Shown here in pieces: positions 37,325 to 46,053 of a stretch of DNA of 64,000 nucleotides; within the stretch, counting starts at the first letter, position 1; each line of letters begins with the position of its first letter. The stretch is taken from NCBI RefSeq assembly GCF_013375535.1, contig NZ_JABXJG010000002.1:124001-188000 (forward strand), given 5' to 3'. The translations under genes and the position numbers were made by a program. Under the pieces are notes generated by a model. It worked only from the letters and a program-made list of their open reading frames with translations. It was not told the DNA's origin and made no database searches. Source of the stretch: Sphingobium sp. 15-1. GTDB lineage: Bacteria > Pseudomonadota > Alphaproteobacteria > Sphingomonadales > Sphingomonadaceae.

Positions 37325-39103
37325 GTGAATATTCTGACAACCGATGTGCTGGTGGTGGGTTGCGGCCCCGCCGGGCTGACCATGGCGCTGGGGCTTGCGC
37401 GCGCGGGCATCGACGTGCTGGCCGTCGCCAAGCATTCCGGTACGGCCAATTCGCCGCGCGCGCACATCACCAACCAGCGGTCGATGGAGGCGTTTCGTCA
37501 GCTTGGCGTGGAACGGGCCGTGGCGGCGGCGGCGGTGCCCAATGAATTGATGGGCAATAATGTCTGGTCCACCAGCTTTGCCGATCCGGAAATCGGCCGG
37601 ATGCAGGCCTGGGGATCGGGCGAGAAGCGGCGTACCGATTATGATGCCGCCAGTCCGAGCGAAATGTGCAATATAGCCCAGCACATCATGGAACCCGTCC
37701 TGCTCGACGCTGTCGTGGCCGAGGGCGCCCGGACGCGTTTTCGCAGCGAGTTTGTTTCGTTGCGCGAGGTTGGGGATGGCGTGGAAACGCGGTTGCGCGA
37801 TCGCGACACTGGCGAGGAGTTTCTGGTCCAGTCGCGCTTCGTCATCGGCGCGGATGGGGCCAATAGCGCCGTCGCTTCTTCGATCGGCATCGATTTCGAA
37901 GGGGAGATGGGGCTTGGCGCGTCCGTCAACGCCTGGCTTGAGGTCGATCTCACCCAATATACGGCGCACAGGCCGGGCGTGCTTTACTGGATGACTCGCC
38001 CAGGCAATGATTATTGGGTGGGCAGCGGCACCTGGATCTGCGTCGAACCCTGGAAGGACTGGGTCATGCTGTTCATGTATGACCCGAACGGCCCGGAGCC
38101 CGACCTTAGCGACGAGGGCATCATTGCGCGGGCGCGCGCCACCATCGGGGACGATTCCATCCCCGTACGCGTCAAGGCGGTCAGCAAATGGCAGATCAAC
38201 CATGTCGTGGCGAGCCATTATCGGATCGGCCGCACCTTCATTGCCGGTGACGCGGCGCATCGCCACCCTCCGGCGAACGGCCTGGGCACCAACACCTCCG
38301 TGCAGGACAGCTTCAACCTCGCCTGGAAGTTGGCAATGGTCATCAAGGGGCAGGCCAGCGCCTCCCTGTTGGACAGCTATAGCGCCGAACGCCAGCCGGT
38401 TGGCCGTCAGGTCGTGGACCGCGCAATGAAAAGCGTGGGCGGCATGCGTCCCATTGCGGATGCTCTTGGCTTCCGTCCCGAACAGAGCGAGGCTGAGGGG
38501 TGGGCCAGCCTAGAAGAACTGCGCGGCGATACGCAGCGGGGGCGCGAACGCCGCGAGCAACTGTCCAAGGCCATCGAACTTCAAAATTATCAGTTCAATT
38601 GCCACGGCGTCGAAATGGGGCAGGTCTACGCCTCCGACGCAATCCTGCCCGACGGAAAGAGCGCGCCGGTGCCGACAAGAGATGCGGAGCTCTTCTACCA
38701 TCCCAGCACATTCCCCGGTGGACGCCTTCCCCATGTCTGGCTGGAACAGGACAAGCGCCGCATATCGTCGCTCGACCTGTGCGCTTGGGACGGCTTCACA
38801 TTGCTGACCGGCACTGGAGGAACGGCCTGGGTGGATGCCGCGTCGCGGGTGGCGCGGGATTGCGGCATTCCCCTATATGCCCACCGTATCGGGCCGGCGT
38901 GCGAGGTGACCGACATTTACGGCGATTGGAGCGCGATCAGCGAGGTGTCCGACAGCGGGTGCGTCCTGGTTCGGCCCGACCATCATATCGCCTGGCGATG
39001 CGCCGATATGCCATCCGACCCTGCGGCGGCGCTTGAAACGGTCATTCGCGCGATTACCGGGCGGGCCGTCGCTGCGGAACGCCAACTTGTCGCGCCCCGG
39101 TGA
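37325..39103 (+). CDS. FAD-dependent aromatic monooxygenase (TfdB/phenol hydroxylase type)
   Basis: 592 residues from the GTG at 37325, chosen for GGAGC 7 bases upstream; an ATG at 37271 overlapping the previous stop is possible. It has the three fingerprints of group A flavin hydroxylases: VVGCGPAGLTMALGLARAG, RFVIGADGANSAV and TFIAGDAAHRHPPANGLGTNTSVQDSFNLAWKLA. The C-terminal 160 residues form the thioredoxin-like domain found in phenol and 2,4-dichlorophenol hydroxylases. It probably adds a hydroxyl ortho to a phenolic OH using NAD(P)H and O2. With a hydroxyquinol pathway in the window, a resorcinol-type substrate is reasonable. Confidence 0.9.
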   Translation: MNILTTDVLVVGCGPAGLTMALGLARAGIDVLAVAKHSGTANSPRAHITNQRSMEAFRQLGVERAVAAAAVPNELMGNNVWSTSFADPEIGRMQAWGSGEKRRTDYDAASPSEMCNIAQHIMEPVLLDAVVAEGARTRFRSEFVSLREVGDGVETRLRDRDTGEEFLVQSRFVIGADGANSAVASSIGIDFEGEMGLGASVNAWLEVDLTQYTAHRPGVLYWMTRPGNDYWVGSGTWICVEPWKDWVMLFMYDPNGPEPDLSDEGIIARARATIGDDSIPVRVKAVSKWQINHVVASHYRIGRTFIAGDAAHRHPPANGLGTNTSVQDSFNLAWKLAMVIKGQASASLLDSYSAERQPVGRQVVDRAMKSVGGMRPIADALGFRPEQSEAEGWASLEELRGDTQRGRERREQLSKAIELQNYQFNCHGVEMGQVYASDAILPDGKSAPVPTRDAELFYHPSTFPGGRLPHVWLEQDKRRISSLDLCAWDGFTLLTGTGGTAWVDAASRVARDCGIPLYAHRIGPACEVTDIYGDWSAISEVSDSGCVLVRPDHHIAWRCADMPSDPAAALETVIRAITGRAVAAERQLVAPR

Positions 39104-39148
39104 GTGCGCAGCAGCCGTTATTTTATCCATGATTATTCGAGGGTTTGT

Positions 39149-39163
39149 ATGAAGCTGATGTAA
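39149..39163 (+). pseudogene. Orphaned start codon of the interrupted FAA hydrolase gene
   Basis: GAGGG, five bases, then ATG AAG CTG, after which the insertion sequence begins and a TAA closes the frame at 39163. Joining ATGAAGCTGAT across the element to the bases after 40890 restores MKLIRFVAGDGKP, the expected N-terminus of the gene that continues at 40883. Confidence 0.85.
39151..39159 (+). repeat. Left copy of IS target-site duplication
   Basis: GAAGCTGAT directly precedes the left terminal repeat at 39160. The same nine bases follow the right terminal repeat at 40882-40890. IS66-type elements usually duplicate 8 bases, so one base may be chance. Confidence 0.85.
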
Positions 39164-40881
39164 GCGGGGCAAATTTCCGTGCAGGGGTCTTTTCAAGCTT
39201 CACGGTTTGTGATTCACACTTTGGATGACTCCCGGTGGATCTGGCCCTGACGACGATGGCGGTTTTGCCGATTTACGCCGTGTGGTTGGTGCGCTGGCGG
39301 CGCAGGTGAAGTCGCTTCAGGATTCTCAGGACGAGCATGCTGCGGTAGTAGCACTGAAAGATGCCGAGATTGCGGCCCTGAAGGACGAGATCGCGCGGCT
39401 GAAAGGGCTGCCGCCGCGACCGAAGTTCAAGACGAAGCCATCGGGGATGGAGCAGGCAACATCGAAGCCGAAGAGCAAGAAAGGCCGTAAACGCGGCCGG
39501 GGATCGGTGCGTGACAAGCTGGCTGTAACGTCAGAAGTGAAGCTGAAGGCGGATGCGCCTGCCGGATCGAGGTTTCGCGGCTACGAAGACGTGCTGGTGC
39601 AGGATCTGAAGATCAGCGTCGAGGTGGTCCGCTATCGCCGGGAACGCTGGGAGGCGGCGACGGGCGAGCGGATATTGGCGCCTCTGCCGCCGGGCATCCT
39701 GGGTGGCTTTGGCTCCGAGCTTCGCCGCTTCATTGCCGCAGGTCACTTCCAGGGGCAGATGACGAGTGAACGGCTGACAGCCATCTTGAACGGAATGGGC
39801 CTGCAAATCTCCAAGCGGCAAGTTGTCCGTCTTCTGAGCAGGGGACTTGAAGCCCTGGTGGCTGAAGATCAGGCCGTTTTGCGCACAGGACTGGAGACCG
39901 CCCGGTGGATCAGCGTCGATGACACCAGCGCTCCCCATGCCCGGCGCAATGGCTATGTCACGCAACTGGGTGACCAGCGCTTTGCGGTGTTCCGGAGTGG
40001 CGTGTCCAAGTCCCGTGCCGCCTTTCTGGGTCTGCTCCAGGCCGGGCGCAGCGAGCATGTCGTCAATGACGTGGCAGTGGCCCGGATGCGCGAGATGAAC
40101 ATGGCGGCGGCCCAGATCGATGCCCTTGCAAGCCATGGTGACAAGCGCTTCGCTTGTGCCGAGGCCTGGGCTGCCCACCTTGCGGCGCTGGACTTCGACA
40201 AGCTCAACGTCCAGCCCGATCCGGTCAAGGTCGCTACCGAAAGTGCCCTGTGGGGTGCCATCAGCGAACAAGGCTTGCTGGGCGACACGGCGATCGTCTC
40301 CGATGGTGCCGGCCAGTTCCGGGTCGGAGACAATCATGCTCTGTGCTGGGTCCATTGCGAGCGGCTGGTGCACAAGCTCCAGCCCAGCTCGAAGAAAGAT
40401 CGTGACGCCGTCGAGCTCAAACGCACCCTGATCTGGTGGCTTTATGCCGACCTCAAGGCATGGCAGCGCTATCCCGATCCCAAACGGGCCAGAGCCCTGC
40501 GGGTCCGCTTCGACCGTATCTTCACCAGGCGCACCGGTTACGTGATGCTCGACCGGCTGCTCACGCGCCTCCATCGCCAGAAGGCACAGTTGCTTCGCGT
40601 CCTCGAGCGCCCGGAAATCCCCCTGCACACCAATGGTTCGGAAAACGATATCCGCGCCTTCGTCACCAAGCGCAAAATCTCCGGCGGCACCGTCAGCCAG
40701 GCCGGAAGGATCGCCCGCGACACCATGATTGGCCTGCTCAAGACATGCGCCAAGCTGCGCATCTCTTTCTACCAATTCCTCGGCGACCGCTTCGCTGTCC
40801 CCGGCGCACCACACGTCCAATGGCTACCAGACCTCGTCCGGCACGCCCCAGCCTGAACGCCCGGGAATCTGCCCCGGTTAC
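39160..40881 (+). mobile_element. IS66-family-like insertion sequence, 1722 bp
   Basis: Left end GTAAGCGGGGCAAATTTCC (39160-39178) and the reverse complement of the right end, GTAACCGGGGCAGATTCCC (40863-40881), agree at 16 of 19 bases. IS66 ends characteristically start GTAA. A 9-base direct repeat flanks the element. One gene fills it, as in the single-transposase (ISBst12-like) branch without tnpA and tnpB. It interrupts the catabolic operon between the flavin monooxygenase and an FAA hydrolase, removing the latter's start codon. Confidence 0.9.
39225..40856 (+). CDS. IS66-type transposase (TnpC-like)
   Basis: 543 residues. An N-terminal coiled coil (ALAAQVKSLQDSQDEHAAVVALKDAEIAALKDEIARLKG), then a basic stretch, then the DDE core: SVDDTSAPHARRNGYV, VSDGAGQFRVGDNHALCWVHCERLVHKL and TNGSENDIRAFVTKRKISGG. 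CWVHC and the late NGSEN glutamate are the IS66-like markers. It fills the element almost end to end and appears intact, so the insertion sequence may still be active. Confidence 0.88.
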   Translation: MTPGGSGPDDDGGFADLRRVVGALAAQVKSLQDSQDEHAAVVALKDAEIAALKDEIARLKGLPPRPKFKTKPSGMEQATSKPKSKKGRKRGRGSVRDKLAVTSEVKLKADAPAGSRFRGYEDVLVQDLKISVEVVRYRRERWEAATGERILAPLPPGILGGFGSELRRFIAAGHFQGQMTSERLTAILNGMGLQISKRQVVRLLSRGLEALVAEDQAVLRTGLETARWISVDDTSAPHARRNGYVTQLGDQRFAVFRSGVSKSRAAFLGLLQAGRSEHVVNDVAVARMREMNMAAAQIDALASHGDKRFACAEAWAAHLAALDFDKLNVQPDPVKVATESALWGAISEQGLLGDTAIVSDGAGQFRVGDNHALCWVHCERLVHKLQPSSKKDRDAVELKRTLIWWLYADLKAWQRYPDPKRARALRVRFDRIFTRRTGYVMLDRLLTRLHRQKAQLLRVLERPEIPLHTNGSENDIRAFVTKRKISGGTVSQAGRIARDTMIGLLKTCAKLRISFYQFLGDRFAVPGAPHVQWLPDLVRHAPA

Positions 40882-41767
40882 GAAGCTGATCAGGTTCGTT
40901 GCGGGGGATGGAAAGCCGCATCTGGGTGTCGTGCAGGACGGCGGCGTCGTGGATCTCACCAGGGCGGGCATCGGTTATGCGACGATGCTGGAGCTAGTCG
41001 GGGCGGGGTCCGCGGGACTTGAGGCGGTCCGCGCAATCCTTGCGACGAACCCGGCAGTCGACGCGTTCGATCCCAAATCCTTGCTCGCCCCGATTGAGAG
41101 GCCGGGAAAATATCTCGCGATCGGCATGAATTATCAGAAGCATGTTGAGGAAGCCGACAAGCTGGGCGTTGCGCGTTCCAAGCATCAGGTGTGGTTCAAC
41201 AAGCAGACCACATGCCTGTGCGGTCCCCATGATCCGATTGAACCGGGGGTGACCGAAAAGCTGGACTATGAAGTCGAACTTGGCGTCGTGATCGGGAAGG
41301 CCGCCAAATATGTCGATGCCGCCGACGCCTATTCCCATATATTCGGCTATTTCGTGGCGAACGACGTGTCCGCGCGCGATTGGCAGTTCCATTCACCGAC
41401 CTTCACCATGGGCAAGTCGTTCGACACCCATGGGCCCATCGGCCCCTGGATCATAACGGCCGATGAAATCGCAGACCCGCAGAAGCTGGACCTGTATTGT
41501 TATGTCAATGGAGAGCTTCGCCAAAGCAACAATACGGCGAACATGATCCACAGGATCGACGAGCAGATCGCTTATCTTTCGACCGCGTTCACGCTTGAGC
41601 CCGGCGACCTCATCGCCACCGGTACGCCTGAAGGCGTTGGCGTCGGCATGGAACCGCCGTGTTTCCTGCAGCCAGGCGATGTCGTGCGGTGCGAGGTGGA
41701 GGGGATCGGCGTCATCGAAAACCGCGTGGCCGATGGTTCGGTCCCTGTGGAGCGGAGGGTGTCATGA
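40820..41767 (+). pseudogene. FAA hydrolase-family gene 1, start codon removed by IS insertion
   Basis: The body is intact from AAG at 40883 (LIRFVAGDGKPHLGVVQDGGVVDLT...) to the stop at 41767. Its ATG lies 1.7 kb upstream at 39149 on the far side of the insertion sequence. The original protein would be 295 residues, normal for fumarylacetoacetase-family hydrolases, with KLDYEVELGVVIG (metal-binding acidic residues), NDVSARDWQF, and LIATGTPEGVG. In the present sequence an in-frame ATG at 40820, inside the end of the transposase gene, could give a 315-residue hybrid whose first 21 residues (MATRPRPARPSL...) come from the element. Whether it is expressed is open. Its stop overlaps the next ATG. 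Confidence 0.85.
40882..40890 (+). repeat. Right copy of IS target-site duplication
   Basis: GAAGCTGAT follows the right terminal repeat and matches 39151-39159. Codons 2-4 of the interrupted gene (AAG CTG ATC) begin within it. Confidence 0.85.
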
Positions 41768-42687
41768 CTGTAACGGGGTTGCTGTCGGTAACGTTGGAAG
41801 TGCCCGATCTCGAACCCGGCATTCGGTTTTACGGGGATGCCGGGCTGGAGGTATCGGTCGAGGGAGAAACGGCATTCTTCCGGTGCAAGGGCCAGGCTGA
41901 AGCCGCGATCGTGCTCAAAGGAGGGCATGGGCGCAAGCGCCTCCACCACCTCGCCCTGCGGGCGCAAGAGCTGGATCGGCTTCCCGCCCTCGTTTCGCGG
42001 GCGGGCGGCGCCGTTGTCCCGCCGCCGGAGGGTCACTCGACCGCAGGTCTTTGGGTGACCGATCCGCACGGGATGCTGATCCATCTGCTCGACGTGCCGG
42101 CTGCGCCAGCATTGACGCCGAACGACCGGCCTTTCACGATCAATGAGCCCGGCCGTGTTGGCCGGGTTCGCCGGTCGGCCATTCTGCCGGCTTCGGCTTA
42201 TCCTTCCGTGCAGCCGCTTCGGCTGGGCCATGCATTGGTTTTCACGCCGGACGTGAGCGCCAGCGTCGCCTTCATGACAGAGGGACTCGGCATGGGCCTG
42301 GCCGACCGAGCGCAGGACGTGATCGCCTTCTGCTGCGCCCGCCGGGACAGCGACCATCATGTGATCGCCTTCGCCAAGTCGCCCGGCGTGGGCTTCCATC
42401 ATGCGAGCTTTCAGGTGGCGGACCCGGATGCCGTGGGCAGGGGCGGGCGCAGCCTGACCAAGAAAGCGGGAAAGGGGGATTGGGGCTTTGGCAGGCATAC
42501 CATCGGCTCCAACTTCTTCCACTATATTCAGGATCCCTGGGGGAGCTGGTTCGAATATTTTTCGGACATGGATTTCATCGACGATTATGCGCTCTGGACG
42601 CCGACAAATTACGGCATGGAAGATAGTCTGGCGAGTTGGGGGCCGGATGTTCCCCATGACTTCGTGCATAATTACGAGATGGATTGA
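41764..42687 (+). CDS. Type I extradiol ring-cleavage dioxygenase 1
   Basis: 307 residues, ATG overlapping the FAA hydrolase stop. Two VOC modules. The second module carries the full active site at BphC-like spacing: iron ligands His156 (LGHALVF), His213 (FHHASF) and Glu264 (WFEYFSD), with His199 (DHHVIAF), His245 (RHTIGSN) and Tyr254 (FFHYIQDPWG) in the second shell. This marks a working meta-cleavage enzyme for a catechol-type substrate. Its position after an FAA hydrolase and a flavin hydroxylase suggests hydroxylation, meta-cleavage and hydrolysis as consecutive steps. Residue matching is by eye. Confidence 0.88.
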   Translation: MTVTGLLSVTLEVPDLEPGIRFYGDAGLEVSVEGETAFFRCKGQAEAAIVLKGGHGRKRLHHLALRAQELDRLPALVSRAGGAVVPPPEGHSTAGLWVTDPHGMLIHLLDVPAAPALTPNDRPFTINEPGRVGRVRRSAILPASAYPSVQPLRLGHALVFTPDVSASVAFMTEGLGMGLADRAQDVIAFCCARRDSDHHVIAFAKSPGVGFHHASFQVADPDAVGRGGRSLTKKAGKGDWGFGRHTIGSNFFHYIQDPWGSWFEYFSDMDFIDDYALWTPTNYGMEDSLASWGPDVPHDFVHNYEMD

Positions 42688-42698
42688 GCGGTCGGGGA

Positions 42699-42740
42699 AA
42701 GGGCCTGTTGCACGGATGATGCGGGATGCCGCAGGCCCTT
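42699..42740. terminator. Hairpin between convergent genes
   Basis: AAGGGCCTG (42699-42707) pairs with CAGGCCCTT (42732-42740), closing the plus-strand operon 12 bases after the dioxygenase stop. A second, AT-only palindrome, ATAATATATATTAT, follows near 42760. Confidence 0.5.
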
Positions 42741-42898
42741 GGCGGAACATTTTAATCGATAATATATATTATGTTAAACTCACCATCATCCAACACCCTC
42801 CGCCGTCCACCACCATCCCCCCCAGGCTCAATCCTCCAATATCCGGCTATGCCGCTGCGTGTCGCGCATCCGGACATGGCCGATCAGCAAGCGGCTAG

Positions 42899-43876
42899 CT
42901 ATTGCATCGACACAACGACCTTGCCGGTGGCGCGGCGGTCGCGAAGGTCGCTGATCGCTTGCGAGGCCTGATCCAAGGGATATACGGCGGACAATTGCGG
43001 TCTTGCGACGCCCGTCGCATAGAGCGCCGCCAGCGCTTCGGCATGCGCGCGCCCATTTTCCGGTTCGCGGTCAAGGAATCCGCCCCAGAACACGCCAACG
43101 ACCGAAACCCCTTTGAGCAGGACGAGGTTGAGAGGAATTTTGGGAATCTCGCCGCTGGCAAAACCGACGACCAGATAGCGCCCATTCCACTTTGTCGATC
43201 GCAGGGCCGTTTCCGCGAGCGCGCCGCCGACCGGATCGAATATGACGTCGACCCCCTCTCCTCCGGTCAAAATCTTCAACTGCTCCCGCAGATCGCCGTT
43301 CGCATAGTCGATGCAGTCGTCGGCGCCGATCGACCGGCAATAGTCATTCTTCTTCGCGGACGAAGTGGCGGCGATCACCCTTGCGCCGATCGCCTTGCCG
43401 ACCTGAATCGCGGCCGTGCCGACGCCGCCTGCGGCCCCAAGCACGAGCAGCGTTTCGCCCCGGCGAAGCCCACCGCGATCTTCCAGAGCATGCAGCACCG
43501 TCCCATATGTCAGCAGAGAGGCCGCCGCCTCCTCATAGGGCATCCCCGCCGGCTTGGCGATCAGCCGCTTTGCATCGACCACCACCTCTTCAGCGAGCCC
43601 GCCCCATATGATGAAGGCCATCACCTCGTCGCCAACGGACCATCCGTCGACGCCGGGGCCGACCTTTGCGATGATGCCCGAAATCTCGCCGCCAGGCGCA
43701 AAGGGAAGGTCCGGCTTGAACTGATATTTATTCTCGATGATCAAGGCATCGGGGAAATTAATCCCGCATGCCTTGACCGAAACCACGACCTGGCCCTTCC
43801 CCGGTTCCGGCGAAGATAATTCGGTAAGTTGCAGGGTTTCAGGGGGACCATATTCTTTGCACAGAACCGCCTTCAT
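42899..43876 (-). CDS. NAD(P)H:quinone oxidoreductase-like MDR protein
   Basis: 325 residues from the ATG at 43876 (GGAG 9 bases upstream). Zinc-free MDR type: AVLCKEYGPPETLQL start, PFAPGGEISGIIAKVGPGVDGWSVGDEVMAF, and LVLGAAGGVGTAAIQVGKAIGARVIAATSS for NADPH. The cysteine/histidine zinc sites of alcohol dehydrogenases are absent. Such enzymes reduce quinones or enoyl double bonds; both would suit aromatic breakdown products. It is the second gene of a two-gene minus-strand unit behind an amidohydrolase. Confidence 0.88.
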   Translation of the reverse strand: MKAVLCKEYGPPETLQLTELSSPEPGKGQVVVSVKACGINFPDALIIENKYQFKPDLPFAPGGEISGIIAKVGPGVDGWSVGDEVMAFIIWGGLAEEVVVDAKRLIAKPAGMPYEEAAASLLTYGTVLHALEDRGGLRRGETLLVLGAAGGVGTAAIQVGKAIGARVIAATSSAKKNDYCRSIGADDCIDYANGDLREQLKILTGGEGVDVIFDPVGGALAETALRSTKWNGRYLVVGFASGEIPKIPLNLVLLKGVSVVGVFWGGFLDREPENGRAHAEALAALYATGVARPQLSAVYPLDQASQAISDLRDRRATGKVVVSMQ

Positions 43877-43953
43877 GGTGGCTTTCTCCAAGATAATTGC
43901 TGGTGCGGTCAGAGGTGAATCACCGGGCATGGGCAATTCAGCCCGCTCGTCGG

Positions 43954-44814
43954 TCAGATGTCCATGCCCAGTTTCTGGAAGAACCGCCGGGCGTTGTTCG
44001 ACCAGATGTCTTCCAGCACGTCGTCCGACAGGCCCAGACCCTTCCAGTCTTCGACAAGGCGACCATAGTTGAACAAAGGGTAATCCGCGCCGAACATCGC
44101 CTTGTCGCGCAGGCGCCGCGACAGGTCGTAGACAAGTTCCGGAGTAAAATAGCGCGGCGACCAGCCATGCAGTTCATACATGATGTTCGGCTTGTGGAGC
44201 AGGATCGCGATGGTTTCCGACTGCCACGGCCAGGCGGGGCGCCCGGCGATCAGGGTCAGATCGGGGAAGCGCGCGGCGACCTCGTCCAGATGGCGTGGAT
44301 GGCATGAATCGAGCAGGATGCCGCCGCCGCCCGGCAATCCGGCGCCCAGCCCCGTCGTCCCGACGAAGATGAGGGCAGGCACGCCGGCCTCTATGCACAG
44401 ATCATAGAAGGGCTTCCAGCTAGGGTCGCTGGCAGGCGGCCCGTTCGAGCCGTTGACCGCCAGTCCGACGAAACCCACGCGCGCCTCTATGCAGCGGCGG
44501 AATTCCTCCAGCGAACCGCTGACGCCGGGCTGGCCGTGAATCCAGTGCCCCAGCACCACATCCCTGTTCGCCCGTTCGAAATCCATGCCATATTCGTGAA
44601 CCTCACGCGCCTCCGCCGGGGGGAGCGTTTTCGTGAAGCCGAAATCCAGGATCGTCCGAACGCCGGCGGCACGCAGATCGTCCGCCATTTCCTCTTCGGT
44701 CCGGTAGAATGGCTTGGACCGAAAATAATTCTCCTGATGCTCAAGCTCCTCCGCCGAGCGAGCGACATACCCACGGCGAGTCGCCCAATGTGAGTGCATG
44801 TCGATTAGAGGCAT
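43954..44814 (-). CDS. Amidohydrolase-family protein of ACMSD/resorcylate decarboxylase type
   Basis: 286 residues, with GGAGTTAGG ahead of the ATG. It has the metal-binding HxH at residues 7-9 (DMHSHW), later SCHPRHLDEV, and a FGADYPLF aspartate near the C-terminus. This is the amidohydrolase-2 branch, which holds decarboxylases (ACMSD, gamma-resorcylate decarboxylase, 5-carboxyvanillate decarboxylase LigW) and hydratases of ring-cleavage products. A decarboxylase or hydrolase acting on an aromatic acid or ring-fission acid is likely. It is divergent from FAA hydrolase gene 2 across a region with the TCGATTATT motif. Confidence 0.82.
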   Translation of the reverse strand: MPLIDMHSHWATRRGYVARSAEELEHQENYFRSKPFYRTEEEMADDLRAAGVRTILDFGFTKTLPPAEAREVHEYGMDFERANRDVVLGHWIHGQPGVSGSLEEFRRCIEARVGFVGLAVNGSNGPPASDPSWKPFYDLCIEAGVPALIFVGTTGLGAGLPGGGGILLDSCHPRHLDEVAARFPDLTLIAGRPAWPWQSETIAILLHKPNIMYELHGWSPRYFTPELVYDLSRRLRDKAMFGADYPLFNYGRLVEDWKGLGLSDDVLEDIWSNNARRFFQKLGMDI

Positions 44815-44895
44815 TTCCTAACTCCTGTCCGTGGGCCGGCTTCTCTGCGGCTGCCTCTCAATACAAATTTATCTCATTTGTGTAAAGATAGATAG

Positions 44896-44916
44896 ATTTT
44901 CGATTATTTATTGACG
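44896..44916 (+). promoter_or_regulatory. Conserved promoter motif upstream of FAA hydrolase 2
   Basis: TTTTCGATTATTTATTGACG (44897-44916) ends in a -35-like TTGACG 55 bases ahead of the ATG. The same motif, with two base changes, sits 57 bases ahead of the duplicate gene at 51938, although the leader sequences after it are unrelated. Related copies at 47554 and 56969 share the TCGA core. Confidence 0.5.
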
Positions 44917-44970
44917 CTTCGAACAGGGTGTGTTTGAAGAGGGAGAATGATAAGCCCGGAGGCGCAATTT

Positions 44971-45924
44971 ATGACATTTTCACTCGCCACCTTGCGGAGC
45001 GACGGGGCAGCGATCCCAGCGATTGAGATTGAGGGCCGGTTCTGGCCGATCGAGGGATTGTTCCCGGAATTGAAGAGCCTGACGGCCGATGGCGGCCTGC
45101 TGGGCCTGTTCCGGCAATGGGACAGGGTCGAGGCGATGCTGGTCGCGGCATTGAGCGACCCCGCCTTCGTTCCCAACGCATCGGTCGAACCGCTCGACCC
45201 GGCGGAGGACGATTTCCTCGCCCCCCTGCTCTACCCCTCCAAGGTCGTCCTGATCGGCGGCAACTATGCCGACCATGTCCAGGACGATGCCGGCGAGACC
45301 TTCAACAAGGAGGATAATCTTCCCCTCCTCTTCCTCAAGCCGCCGACGACCAGCCTGGTGGGCAGTGGAAAGTCGGTGCGCTATCCCACCCAGTCCCAGA
45401 AGCTGGACTGGGAGCTGGAACTGGCGGTCGTGATCGGTCGCGGCGGCCGCAAGATCAAGGCGGACGAAGCGATGGACCATGTCGCGGGCTATACCATCGG
45501 CCTGGACCTCACCGTGCGCGACTGGCAGATGGACGCGCGCCATCTGGGCACGTTCGACATGGTCACCGGCAAGGCCTTCGACGACAGTTGTCCGCTTGGC
45601 CCCAAGATCGTGCCCAAGCGCTTCGTCGATCTCCAGGCGCTCGACATCAGGCTCACCGTCGATGGCGAGCTCAAGCAGAACGGCAATAGCGGCAATATGA
45701 CATGGACCGTGCCCGAAATCATCGAGGCCGTTTCGGAGCATATCACCCTCGAACCTGGAGACGTCATCCTCACCGGCACCCCGGCCGGCGTCGGTTTCCC
45801 AACCGGAACCTTCCTCAAGGTCGGATCAAGGCTCGTCGGGGAAATCACAGGCCTCGGCAAACTCGCCGTCGAAATCGCCGGGGACGAGGGCGCGGCTCTT
45901 CCAAGGGATCTGGCGGCTGCCTGA
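44971..45924 (+). CDS. FAA hydrolase-family protein 2
   Basis: 317 residues from the ATG at 44971 (GGAGG about 9 bases upstream). It has an N-terminal lid domain (FSLATLRSDGAAIPAIEIEGRFWPIEGL) and the fumarylacetoacetase core: LIGGNYADHV, LDWELELAVVIGRGG (metal-binding glutamates), YTIGLDLTVRDWQMD, ILTGTPAGVGFPTG. The family hydrolyses C-C bonds of acylpyruvates and other ring-cleavage products with Mg2+ or Mn2+. Its first 302 residues equal the copy at 51938; only the C-terminal tail (GDEGAALPRDLAAA) differs. Confidence 0.92.
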   Translation: MTFSLATLRSDGAAIPAIEIEGRFWPIEGLFPELKSLTADGGLLGLFRQWDRVEAMLVAALSDPAFVPNASVEPLDPAEDDFLAPLLYPSKVVLIGGNYADHVQDDAGETFNKEDNLPLLFLKPPTTSLVGSGKSVRYPTQSQKLDWELELAVVIGRGGRKIKADEAMDHVAGYTIGLDLTVRDWQMDARHLGTFDMVTGKAFDDSCPLGPKIVPKRFVDLQALDIRLTVDGELKQNGNSGNMTWTVPEIIEAVSEHITLEPGDVILTGTPAGVGFPTGTFLKVGSRLVGEITGLGKLAVEIAGDEGAALPRDLAAA

Positions 45925-46053
45925 AAAAACGATCGCGCTCTTGCGCCTTGCCTGCACCTTTCGGCTCCGTCACCATGGTCCGTTGCAGGCAGGGCCGCGG
46001 GCGAGACCGGTCGGAATATAAGAATCTTCGGAGAGGAAGATGGAGTCATTGAC

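Noticed and set aside
40436-40819. Upstream extension of FAA hydrolase 1 into the transposase gene
   Set aside because: It is an out-of-frame reading of the transposase; only the short part after the ATG at 40820 could be translated with the hydrolase body.
39531-40820. 429-codon minus-strand frame inside the insertion sequence
   Set aside because: Antisense to a transposase with a coiled coil and DDE motifs. IS66 elements do not carry an antisense gene here.
42781-42840. C-rich CACC/CATC tract as a tandem repeat or CRISPR-like array
   Set aside because: Units are irregular, with no constant repeat length or spacer pattern; it is simple low-complexity sequence.
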